From NCBI GenBank assembly GCA_029782215.1, contig JAKOVD010000011.1, positions 34,065-98,064 of the forward strand: a stretch of 64,000 bases of DNA, read 5' to 3'. Shown in pieces: positions 18,901-29,300 of this stretch. The DNA comes from Chloroflexota bacterium. GTDB lineage: Bacteria > Chloroflexota > Anaerolineae > J102. Positions within the stretch are counted from its first letter, which is position 1; every line of letters begins with the position of its first letter. Position numbers and translations under genes: made by a program. Below the pieces are notes generated by a model. It searched no databases, was not told the DNA's origin, and was given only the letters and a program-made list of their open reading frames with translations.

Positions 18901-20315
18901 CGCGTCTCGCCGCTCTGCAGCGTATACCTGTTCAGCGTCAGCTTGGTGTGGTCCCGGTTCACGGTGATGTAGAGCGCATGGTTCGAATCAGGCGTCCAGG
19001 TAAAGAAGGGAAGCACGTACTCGACGTCGTCCGCCAGGGGGATTTCCAGCGGCGGAGCCAGCGCCTCCGGGGTCAGCGCATGGAGAGTGGCCACGGGATT
19101 GGCCGTGCCGGCCGTGGGATAGCGGGTGTAGCTGACCGTCGCCGGCACCGGCCGGTAATCGGTGATCGGGTCATTGTGGACATCGGTCTCATCCAGACGC
19201 AGATAGACCAGCCAGTTCCCGTCGGGCGACCAGGCGTAGGCTGGCTGGGCGGCGCGCGTGGCCAGCTCCTCGTTATAGACCCAGTCCAGGGCGCCGTTGA
19301 ACACGGTCTCACCCCCGTCTGTCGTCAGGCCTTTCACGTCGCCGCCGGCGATGGCGGCGAGCTTCAGGTTGTTGTCCTCCACGTAGGAGATGTGGGCGCC
19401 GTCAGGCGTGAACATGACCGCGGTCTTGGCCTTGCCGTCCGCCAGCAGTGACTGCAGCTCGCCGGTTTTCACGTCCAGGAGCCAGAGCGCCTGGTCCCCG
19501 ATGAACAGCAGCTTGTCTCCCTGCGGCGACCACTGCGCCGTCGTGACATCGATGTTGCCAGGGCTCTTGGTGGGATCGAGAAGTAACTGGTCCTTCTCTG
19601 TGGCCGCGTCATAGAGCCACAGGGCATCCTGACCGTCCTGCGGTTTCACGTAGACCATCTCAGCGCCTGCCGGGCTCCAGTTGAAGTTCGAAGGACTGGG
19701 TCCGGCCAGGGCGCCGGGTTCGACGAGCATACGCGCCGTCAGGGCGCTTGTGCTCTGCTGCGGCGGCGGAAAGCTCAACGTCGCCACCACCTCCAGAACC
19801 AGGTCATGGCTGGCAGGGTCGGCGTTGTTGGTGCGGGCTTCGGCCGAGAAGCTGGTGGTCTCCAGTTGCTTGTTGATCTGGGTCCAGGCTTCGGTGCCAT
19901 CGTCGTCCTTCACATAGCACGCAGGCAACTCGCCCTCCGCCACCTGCACGGTGGTATACCCTTGCGGGCAGGCGCCTCCGAAGCCGACGCCCCAGTGCAG
20001 ATCGACCTCTCCCTCGGCGCCCTGGAGCGTGACCGTGTGGATCGTTTGCCCGGCTTCCAGCGGTAGCTCCTTCTGCGTCCAGGTGGCGGGATAGCGAATG
20101 CTGAAACCCAACGGATTGGCGTAGGTCTGCCAGTCCGCGGGCGCTTCCTGCGGCTCCGCGGGCGCCGTGGTCGGGGCCACGTCGGGCGCCGCCGACGCCG
20201 GCGCTGCAACAGGCAGGGCAGTCGGCGGGGCCACGGTTGTCGGGGTCGATGGCGTGGCGCAGGCTCCAAGCAGGAACACCACGACGACCAGGCTGAAGAT
20301 GAGAGAGCGTTTCAT
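15927..20315 (-). CDS. Fused lipoprotein: S9B (DPP-IV-like) peptidase, DUF333 module, TolB-type propeller
   Basis: 1462 residues. Lipobox LGAC follows a hydrophobic signal, and a GGAAGG site supports the ATG at 20315. Domain order: a PsbP-like module (about 55-180, NPLGFSIRYPATW), a DPP-IV N-terminal propeller (about 200-640), an S9 alpha/beta hydrolase with nucleophile motif GKSFGGYM (Ser about 765), Asp in HGLADTNVHLQ (about 840) and His in NTGHSFHG (about 872). Then come the unassigned QQLYTVTLDCAQ-type domain (about 925-1064), DUF333 plus its Cys half (about 1068-1175), and five or six PD40/TolB repeats (AWSPDGTLIAYTSR style, about 1191-1462). The expected role is extracellular removal of dipeptides. 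The fusion with DUF333 and a second propeller is unusual. It lies 73 bases downstream of the giant gene, on the same strand. Confidence 0.9.
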   Translation of the reverse strand: MKRSLIFSLVVVVFLLGACATPSTPTTVAPPTALPVAAPASAAPDVAPTTAPAEPQEAPADWQTYANPLGFSIRYPATWTQKELPLEAGQTIHTVTLQGAEGEVDLHWGVGFGGACPQGYTTVQVAEGELPACYVKDDDGTEAWTQINKQLETTSFSAEARTNNADPASHDLVLEVVATLSFPPPQQSTSALTARMLVEPGALAGPSPSNFNWSPAGAEMVYVKPQDGQDALWLYDAATEKDQLLLDPTKSPGNIDVTTAQWSPQGDKLLFIGDQALWLLDVKTGELQSLLADGKAKTAVMFTPDGAHISYVEDNNLKLAAIAGGDVKGLTTDGGETVFNGALDWVYNEELATRAAQPAYAWSPDGNWLVYLRLDETDVHNDPITDYRPVPATVSYTRYPTAGTANPVATLHALTPEALAPPLEIPLADDVEYVLPFFTWTPDSNHALYITVNRDHTKLTLNRYTLQSGETRALITEEDPYWINEDRYAAPVFVDNGEHFLWLSERDGFMHLYLYAADGTLVRQLTQGEWMIDSSAWNLLTAGRPVHVDPAGKWAYFETTRKSPLERQIERVSLDGGPIEQVSTEPGFHLFDLSSDGRYLVDQCSDMATPPMTRILQTDGGGETVLGIAAGPAAPLPQVGREFITLKAKDGTELYAQLVKPENFDPARQYPVVVHWYGGPGLQMVSDRYGSTNIFNIIERDVLYTQEGMLVWRLDNRGTFGRGHAFETPIFGELGKVALEDQLAGIDYLKTLPYVDASRIGTDGKSFGGYMTLYALLHAPDVFHCGVAGAPPTDWSYYDTIYTERYMRTPDANPKGYAATNLVDIAGQIQARPLLIHGLADTNVHLQNTVNFVQELEANDKLFDFIPLPNTGHSFHGDSLAAVLASSADYLGACLAPGAALPTPAPAPTTEPAPTAAPTATPAAETSLQPLSPQTCTDLANAMAATLDVKVTEGEAPISDPVSGAAGTGCQAEAKGTGEQFASPDAVVKELATLLEGEGWQEDPMLAAGGPTGIGSGFRKDNQVCLANAIWFPDASANCKQDQPISACDVKPAQQLYTVTLDCAQSTAAAPGMANPASVNCTEQGGTLKIEERGDGGEYGVCYFEDNRQCEEWALLRGDCPVGGLKVTGYVTPAARYCAITGGAYTATGNSGQDDEQGTCTFKNGATCDAAAYYDGSCSAATPEAQATPAATGAGKLDFDSNRGGDYRDLYVMATDGSGVERLTQGDANNFAGPWSPDGKRIAYTCYGLTTSDICLINADGTGQVNLTNTPSVDEGFPAWSPDGTLIAYTSRADGNNNIYVMAADGANPKRVTKNPHDDFVPTWAPDGKHIAFASDRDRKEGIYDLYVIGADGAGVRRLTTGGASNDWPAWSPDGKQIAFRSTKDGRADILSIHVDGSDLHRLTFDPGNDWAPAWSPDGSQIAFQSDRTGDWEIYVMTAEGNDPSNLSNNPAADDQLPHWQP

Positions 20316-20388
20316 AGGGCTGACCTTCCGTAGGGTGACGCCCGTTCTAAAACCGGGCTATTGAAGAAACGAATGGCTTCAGGCCGTG

Positions 20389-23300
20389 TCAAGGCTGCAT
20401 CACCAGCGGCAGCCACACTTCATACTCCTCAGCGTTTGCCGCCATGACCAAGGGTAGGAACACCGGCTGTGACGGCACAAGCTGGCGGTCGCCGTGCGCC
20501 GTCCACGTGCCAACGCCGATCTCCTGACCATCGGCGTGGATACCGTCGCTCGAAATGACCAGCCGGATGGCGTCACCCGGCACGGCGCCCTCATCCTCAG
20601 AAGTCGAGGCCTCATCGCGATAGCACGCCAGTAAGCCGTATTGGCCTGGATAGGCCACCACGGTGGCGCCGCAAACGACCCCTTGCGGGTCCAGCGCCAG
20701 CACGACGGTGCCCGTGGGCACGGTGCTGCCGTCGGGCAGCGCAGGGTCGCCGTAGAAGTTCTTCCACTCGGACGTTGGCCTGACGCCGGCAGCCTGTTCC
20801 GCCTGGCGGATCTGATAGACCCGCTCAGCCGGGGAGAGCCCTTGCTCCGAGCCAGGCGCCGCGGTGACCGTGGCGGTGACGGTCGACACCGGGTAGCGCA
20901 GCGTCGCTTCCCGGCTGGCACGGATCCAATAGCCGCCCGCCGGCGACATGTCGGAGAGAGTGTTGAAGCCGGGAGCCAGGTCAGGGTAGTAGGACAGACC
21001 CGTGCGCTCAAACCCGAGCACCGCCCCGTAGACGCCGGCGATGTTCTGCAGGGCGTCTGCCACCGGCAGGGTTTGGTGCGACAGGTAGCCGACCAGGTTC
21101 CAACCCGCTGCCAGAGGCAGGGGCTGGTCCTCGGGAACGGCCCGGCCTGCCAGCCGCAGCGTCGCCAGCGGGTCCTCATCCACCGTCGTCGTCAACGGCG
21201 GTGTGGGCACGGCGAGCGCCTGGACCCAGTAGCCGTGGCCGGCATCCACGATCGTGAGGGTGTTCCCATCGGGCGGCCAGTCGGGCCGGTAGGTGCGCAG
21301 ACCCTGGTCGTAGGCAAAGATGGCGGTGTAGGCGCCGCTGATCGGGCGCTGCACGACCGTTATGTCGGTGACGTACGGCTCGACCGGCGCCGAAATCAGG
21401 TTCCACGATGAGTAGATCGGCACGTCACGCACTGCGATGACCGTGTGGGTCGTTTCGGGCGTGCTGCACAAGGGCACAGCATCCGCGGCTGCGGCGAAGG
21501 ACGGTACGCCGCCGTCGGCATCGTCGGGGACGACCTGCACATCGTAATCACCCGACCCCGCCGCGGACCAGGTCGCGGTGACCACCGCAGACTCACCTGC
21601 GGCCAGGGCTTGTGAGGTCACCGCCACGCCGGCCCGCTCGGAGCCGGCATAGAAGCCCACAGGCATACCTGCGGGAAGGGCGTCCGGTCCAGAGTTGGAG
21701 ACCTGCGCTGACAGGGTGAGAAGCTGCGACGAGGCGCCCTGCGGCTCGGCGGTGATTTGGGTGACCTCCAGTCCGGCAGCCAGGCAGGTGGCTTCGACCG
21801 TGAAGGGCCCGACGCTGCTGCGGTTGCCGCCCATGTCCTCGGCATCCACCCACAGCGTGTAGAGACCGGGAACTGCCGCATTGAGGTCATACCACCAGGC
21901 GCCGCCTTCGCGGCCGGCAGCCTGGCGGGTCAATTCGCCGTTCGGCCCCTGCGACCGTATCGACACGCGAACCTCGGGGCTGCCGTCACTCACCGTGCCG
22001 CTCAAGACGTTCACAGGCGCGCCTGCGTGGGCCGGGCTGATAACCGTCGTGACCGTGATGACGGGGGGCACATTGTCCACCCAAACGGCAAGGGTCAAGG
22101 GATCGAGCATGCGATTGCCTACGCGATCCGTGCCCGTGACGGCGATCGTGCGCCGGATGTAGTCCTGGGGCGTTGCGCCTGCTGCTTCGTAGGACCATGC
22201 CGTCGTGAACACGTGCGAGGCTTGCAGCGCGGCATCGCCGCAGCCGCCATCCACACAGACGCGCACCGAACGGGTCCCAGACAGGTCGTAGGCGGCGCCG
22301 TGGAGGGTGCCCAGGCCCCGCACAACGGCGTCCGTGTAGACGCCGCTGGCGTCCAAGTCGAGGGTCAACCTGGGCGGCTGGGCGTCAACCCACACGAACT
22401 TCGGCTCGGTCCAGTCACTCCGGTGTCCGAAACTGTCGATGGCCGCCATGCGCAGACTGAAGGTCTCGCCGTGGGCAGGACGAACGCCGCCGTTGCTGGC
22501 AACGATGTCCCACGGACACCACCACAAGCCTTCTCTGGGCGATGGCACAGGACACGCCAGCTTGGAGACCAGCCCCGAAGGCGCCTGGATCTCCACCTCC
22601 ACCGACGTCACGCCCGACTCGTCGTGCGCATAGCCCGATAGGGCGGCGCTGTCGGCGCCCACCGCCAGTTCGGGCGCCGTGATCGCCATGCTGTCGGGGG
22701 CGCCGCGGTCCACCCGGTGGAACGCCCACAGCCAGTCGAGCGCCGCACCGTCCTGATCATGACTGCTGTCGTAGACGAAAGCTTTGATCTCAGCCAGCTC
22801 TTGGGTCGAGACACTGCGGTCGACCACAGCGCGGAAGGTCGCCGTTCCTGAGGCCCCTGCCGCGATATCGCCCAGGGCCACCGTCGTATCCAGCAGGTGC
22901 AGAGGGCCTACCGCCGAGAGGGCCAACCAGACGCCCCGCTCCATCTCCGTGCCAGCATTGCGGTAGTTCACGGTATAGAGGACTTCCTCACCGTCATTCA
23001 CGGGCCGGTAGGCATACTGCATGAACGACAGCAACCTGGCCGCAGCCTGCGCCGGATCGGGCAGCCAGAACAGCCCTCCGCCGCGCCCGGCGATGGCGGC
23101 TGCCGGCGGGTTGGCAGTCACCTTGAGCCGCAGGTCGAAGTCCGCATAGCCGCCGCCCGCCGAGCCGTCGGAGCCGTTGGGGCAGACTCCATCGGCAAGA
23201 GCGGCCCAATGGTAGAAGTGACTGAGGGTAAAATGCACGCCTTGACCGGCAAAGGCGGCGTTGCGATTGCTGCCAAGACTGTTCACAGGGTTGACGTTCG

Positions 23301-26300
23301 GCAGCGTCGCCCACAACCGCAGACCCACGTCAGGCGCAGGCTCCTCGGTCGCAAAGGCCAGCAGGCCCAACGGCGCCCCGGGAGTCATGCCCAACAGATC
23401 GAAGGGCAGGTAGAGGTCGGTCTGGGCATCCCCCATCGTCGCATCGAAGCGGTACTGCGCTGCTGAGAGCGGCGCTGCATTCGCCCAGGCGCTCCCGTCC
23501 CAGCGCAGCAGGGAGGCCGTGTGGGCGTCCTGCACCCACACCAGGGTGTCAGCCCCCAAGCCGGCGGGCAGTGATGCCACGGTGCCCGTCACGGCGACCG
23601 GCGCCGGGGTGAACACCTGATCGGTGCCGCCGGGAACGGTATCCAGGTAGATGAAGAGGTCGCTGTCTGCGCCCCAGAACGCCCCTGTCCAGGCAAGCCT
23701 CAGTGCCTGGGCGTCCCAACTCGTGTATAGTCGCTGCGGGACACGCAAGGCAGCCGCACGGCGGTCAGCGCCCATCAGCGTACAGCCAGACTCCGTCCAG
23801 CCCTCGTAGGGGCTCGCCAGGGTGTCGCTGCTGGCGGGAAGTGCGATGTAATCGGGTGTGCGCGGGCCATCGACGTAGATCGGTTCGCTAGCTTGCTGGC
23901 GCACGTTGCCCACGGTATCGCGGCTGGTGAGGGCCACAGACAGACGCTGGGCCTCGCCGGCGGCGAACTGGTCTTCGCGCGGCAGGGCTGGGTCACGCTG
24001 CTTCGAGGCCATGCTCGCCGTCTGGGTGTGCGGTGAGGTCCAGGCGATGCGATAGGGCGCCAGGCCGCTGCCGTCCGCAGAGGCCGTCCACCCCAACGCC
24101 ACATCCGCCGGAGAAGTGCGCAGCGTCGCGCCGGGCTGAACGGCGCTGCCATCGGCGGTCAGGGCCAGGGTCACCGGCGCAGGGGGGACGACGTCGAGCG
24201 TCAACGTCGCCGTCGCCGTCGCACGGCGCCCGGCTGCGTCCGTGGCCGTTGCCGTGGCGACCTGGTCGGTCCCGTCGGGCAGGGGCTGGTCTTCGGGAAG
24301 CCGCCAGGGGAAGCGCCAGGTCGTCGTGTAGGGCGCCGTGGCCGCGGTCTCGCCGAGCGCTGCCGTGCCTGTGGCGCCACCGATGCTGACCTGGACCTCC
24401 GCCAGCGCCTGCGTCCCGGTGACAAGGCCGCTCACGACGATGGTGCGGGGCTCATAGAAGTTCGTGCTGGTCAACACGGTGGTGGCAAAGCTGATCGCGG
24501 GCATCGAGCCAGCCGCCGCCGAAAGCGCCGGTGTGAGGCGCACGCCTGGCCCGGCTTGCGGTGAACCAGCCGCTTGCACCTCTTCTGCCGTGGCAGCCGT
24601 CACGCCCACCGTCGCACAGTTGCCGGCGCTGTCACAGGCTTTGGCCTGCTCCACCGCGCCCGCGGGGAGCGAGCAGCTTGCCGTGATTCTGAACAACCGG
24701 GACGGATGACCGGTGTCTTCGCCTACTGCGGCCAGGTACCAGGGCGATACGAAGTAGGTACGTGCGTCGATGACGCCGGCGCCGCAGGGAGAAGTGAAGT
24801 CGGTCTCTGCCAGGTTGAAATCCTCGGCGACAACGGTGTACTGGAAGGTCGAGGGATCCACCGCCGTGCGGTGCAGCACCACCCGCGGGGCCAGCGTGTC
24901 GGCGGCGCCGCGCCAGATCTCGTCGCGACTGCCGGCGGCCTGGGTATGGCCGTCCACATCCGTTCCGCGCAGGCCCACCTGGTACAGGCCCTCCAACCCC
25001 GAGGGTACGGCAGCCGTCCAGTTCGCCGCTTCCACCCCCGCGCCGTGCTGGTTCAGCGTGGCCTGCCGCCACCCACTCAGGTAGAGGCTGCGCAGCTCCG
25101 CCGCCGACAGCGGCCGGGGGTAGATACGGACGTCGTCGATCTGGCCCTTGAAGGCGGAGTCCACTTTGCCGATCTGGAGCTGTTGGGTCGCGTAGGGCCT
25201 ATGCCCTGCCAGGGCTGTGCTGGTGTAGACCGCCGACCCATTGACATACACGACATAGGCAGACCCGTCAAAGGTTGCCGCCACGTGGTTCCACCCCGAA
25301 GCCAACACCGAACCGGTGGTCACATTGAGCCAACTCGTCCCGTCGCCGAAGCCGGCATGGATGCGGTTGCGCTGGTAGACCCACAGGCCGGGATAGCGCT
25401 GGATGAGGCTGGCCGCAGGCTGGTATCCCAGGATGGCGTGATAATTGTCGTCCGCCAGCTCGGAGTAGATCCAGGCGGCCTCGGTGAACTGTCCACCGCT
25501 GAGATCCAGCCCCAGATCGGCGGCAACCTGCACGTAGTCGTCAACGCCGTCGAAACGCAGGGCGTTGCTGCCCACTGCTCCCGGCGTCGACTTGCCGGCA
25601 GCATCGTTGGCGCCCGCCACGAGCAGACCATCATGCCCCCAACCCGAGCTGTCGGGCAGGACAGCGCCATCCCCGGGCCACGCCTTCTCAAAGTCCAGGG
25701 CAACGAGCGGGCCAGCTCCGGCGAAGAGCGACCTAACCTCTCCCGCCGGCAGGGCCCGGCTGAAGATGCGGACCTCGTCCACCAGGCCGGTGAAGGGATA
25801 GGCGGTGCTGCTGAAGCCGCCGATATAGAGGTTGCCGGAGCCCTGGTAATTGGCTGAGGCGGCGGCCTGTGCGACCTGCGCCCCATCGCGGTAGATGGTC
25901 CGGCTCTTGGTGGCGGCATCGTAGGTGCAGGTCCAATGGTGCCACGTGGTATCCGTGTAGGCCGGCGTGTCCAGGTCGTTGCCCCAGAAGGCGCAGGTGA
26001 ACTTGTTGTTCGCCCTGTAGCCGAGGACAAGGCCCTTCGACGTAGTCGCGCTGCCCTGGCCGACGATTGTCTCGAACCGGCCGGTGGCGCCGCGCTTGGC
26101 CCAGAAAGCAACGGTGAATGAGGTATTGGCGAGAGCGACCTGGCTGCCTGCGCTGACCACATCGTTCACCCCGTCAAACAGGACCGCGGTCCCGGCGTGG
26201 CCTGCCTGCCCGGTGGAGGGACAGGTCTGTCCCGTACAGCTCCCCGCATGCCCACCACCTGAAATGTCACGGAAGCTGAGGTTGCCAATGCTGTCCGGTT

Positions 26301-29300
26301 GGTCATCAAAAGGCAGGTGAAGGATCTCACCGGCCGGCGGCGTCTCGTTGTACAGGGTCGATCCGGGCGCCACCGAGGTGAACGCCGTCTCCCCCAGGTT
26401 CACACCTGCGACTGCCAGATTCGGACCGCAGGCGCTTGCCTCGGCGGTGAAGGCGACGTCCCTTGACGTGGTCCAGTTACCATCCCAGGTGGCGAGCTGG
26501 CTCCCGCAGACCCGGATCACGCCGCTGACCCCGGTGGGGTCAGACGTCGAGCTGAGCTGGACGTGGCAGGTGCTGCCGCGCTGGAGGTTGCCCTCCCAGG
26601 TGTAGGTCTGGGCTGAGACAAACGTGCCGGCGCCAGCTACATAAGGGGTGTAGGAAGCCGAGGGGCCGGCACAGGTGACGGTCACGCCGGCCTTGTCGCC
26701 GTTGTCGCCGGTGGTCCAGGTCACCGCGACGGGCGCCGGGCGATCGGTCATGGCTCCGGCCAGTGCAGGCGTCGCCGGACCGATGGCGCCGGCGGCGATG
26801 CCGGTGCGGCTGAGTTGGACGGCCGGTGCAGCGGCGTCCAGCACGATCCTCTTGACGTCGGCGGCGCCGGTATGGCGAGCCACCTGCTCTGCCGGGAGGA
26901 CGGGCAGCCGGGAAACCCGGTCTACCGCTTCCGCCGTCACCGTGTATTGGCCGGTGGGGCTGGCATTCGGGACCTCGTAGTCCAACGACCACTTGCCCGC
27001 GGCAAGCACGGCCACCTGCGCGCTGCCGCCCACGATAGCGCCGTCGGCGCCCAGCAGGGCGATCCGCACGCCATCGTCGGGCACGCCGCTGCCGGCCGCG
27101 CTGCCGGCCGGACGGTCGGCAGCGGTTCCGGTCAGATGCACCGTCCAGGCATTGGGCTTGGCAGTGCTGGCAGTGGCCGCAACCCGCTGGAGATCAGCGC
27201 CGTCGATGGCCACCTGCGGCGCCGAATCGTCGACGATGAGGGTGCGGATGGCAGACGCGGTGGCGCTGCCCACCCGGTCGGTTGCCGTCGCTTTGAGGGC
27301 GTAGTAGCCCTCGATGGAGGGTGAAATCGTGGGGCACCAGGCGGCCTGCCCTCCTGCCTCCATGCAGCGCGCGGCCGTGACCGGTCCGTCAGGCGTTAAG
27401 AGGGTGACCCCCACCACACCTGAGGTGGCATCATCCGCCTCGACGGCAACGATGACAGGCTGCCTGGCCACGTAGCTCTTGTCATCGACTTTGATCGCCA
27501 CGGTCGGGGCATCGGCGTCAACGGTCAGGTCGAAGCTCTGCCTGTCCTCCACCCAACCGGCCTGGTAGGTGAACATGTCCCGCACTTGCTGCGCCGTAAG
27601 CGCCGTCCGGTACACCACCACCTCGTCCATCCGGCCGGCGAACGAATGCTGGATCTTGCCGACCCAACCGCCGATGGCCACGGGCCCGGTGTTCGCGCAG
27701 GGCGTTGCGCTGGCGGACACGCTGCCGCTTTCGGCGCCGTTCACGTAGATGCGCAGCGCCTTCCCGTCGTAGGTCCCGACCACCTGGTTCCAGTGGTTGA
27801 GGATCAAGGGCACGCTGCTGGCTGCCGAGCGGCCGGCGATGCAGGTTCCGGAGATCCTGGGGAAGAGCGTGTTGGCGGTAATGCCCAGGTCATAGTTCGA
27901 CGAGATACCGTTGGCGTCGTACTTGCTGACCAGTTCCTGAGAGTAGTCGAGCAGGCCGGTGCTGGTCGGAAAGACCCAGGCGCCGATCGTGAACTTGGTC
28001 AGGTCGAGCCGGTCGCTGTCGGGCACGGTCACCAGGTCGTCGTAGCCGTCGAAGTCGGCGGCCAGGCCGATCTGACCGCGCACCGCTTCGCCTGTGCCGG
28101 GGCATTGCGCTCCCGTACATGACGCGGAGACGTCCGGCAGGGCGTTGTCGGCAAAGCGGGTGGCGCCGCGGCTCTCCTCGAAGCGAAGATGAAGCACTGG
28201 CGCCATGTCATAGATGGCCTTGATCTCAGTGGCCGCCAGCGAACGCCGGTACACCCGCACGTCGTCGATCTGCCCGTCGAAGAAGTCGGTCAGGGTTGAG
28301 CTGCCGGCAGGCGTCGCCGCCCCGACAAGCAGCAGGTCGTCGGTATCCTGCACCGCCGGTGCGGTATAGCTGAGCGAGGTCTTGAACACGCCGTCTATAT
28401 AGAACGACACGGTGTTCGCGGGGTCAAAGACGGCGGCGACGTGGCGCCAGCGGTCGGCCACGAGCCCGACGTTCGTCAGGAGATAGTCGTGCACGCCGTA
28501 GGTCGAGAAGAGCAGATTGGTGCCGGCGACGGCAAAGCCGAACCCGTTGGTGCTTTTCGTGCGCGCGGTGCCAAGAATCTGTCCGTTCGACGCCCCCAGC
28601 GTGTGCGGCTTGATCCAGGCGGCCACCGTGAGATTGTTGGTGGTGCGGTTGATGTTGCCGTTGGCCAGCGCCAGGTAGTTGCCCTTGGCGCGTTCGAACC
28701 AGGCGGCCTGGTTGATCCTGCCTGTGACGCCGGAGGTGGGACAGTCCGTACACCGGGCCTGCCCGCCCTGCATGCTCACGTCCTGGAAGGTCGCCGAGCC
28801 GGGCGGTTCATCCAGGTTGAGATCGAGGGCGGTGGAGTTAGCCAGCTTCTGGATCGCCACGCTGTCCAGGGCCCAATTGTAGACCTCTACTTCATCGAGA
28901 TAGCCGTAGAAAGGGATCGAGTCGTTGAGGTAGGTGAAGTGGAAGTAGCCGTAGCTGCCGCCCTTGTAGTCCCGCTGGACATCGCCTCCACTCGCCGGCC
29001 GCATGAAGTTGAAGCTCTCGGAGGCATTGTCGGTGTTGTTGTATTTGAGGTAGACGGTATCGTCGCCGTCATCCTTTTGGGCGCCGCACCGGGTGCCCTT
29101 GTCATCTTCCCACGCCTTCAGGGTGGCAGTCTCGGTGAAGGTCCACACCTTCCGGATCCGGTAGTCTTCGCCGCACAGGGTACTGACGTTCAGGATCTCG
29201 TTGCCGTCGATTGCCATGCAGAGCTCGTCATGCATGGCATCGCCGCAGAAGGCGTTGCTGCCGTCGCCCGTCTTGTTGGTGTGGCCATCGCCGAGAGACA

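Noticed and set aside
16845..19451. 868-codon open frame on the plus strand
   Set aside because: Antisense to the S9 peptidase fusion, whose motifs are unmistakable; no ribosome-binding site or domain in the antisense frame.
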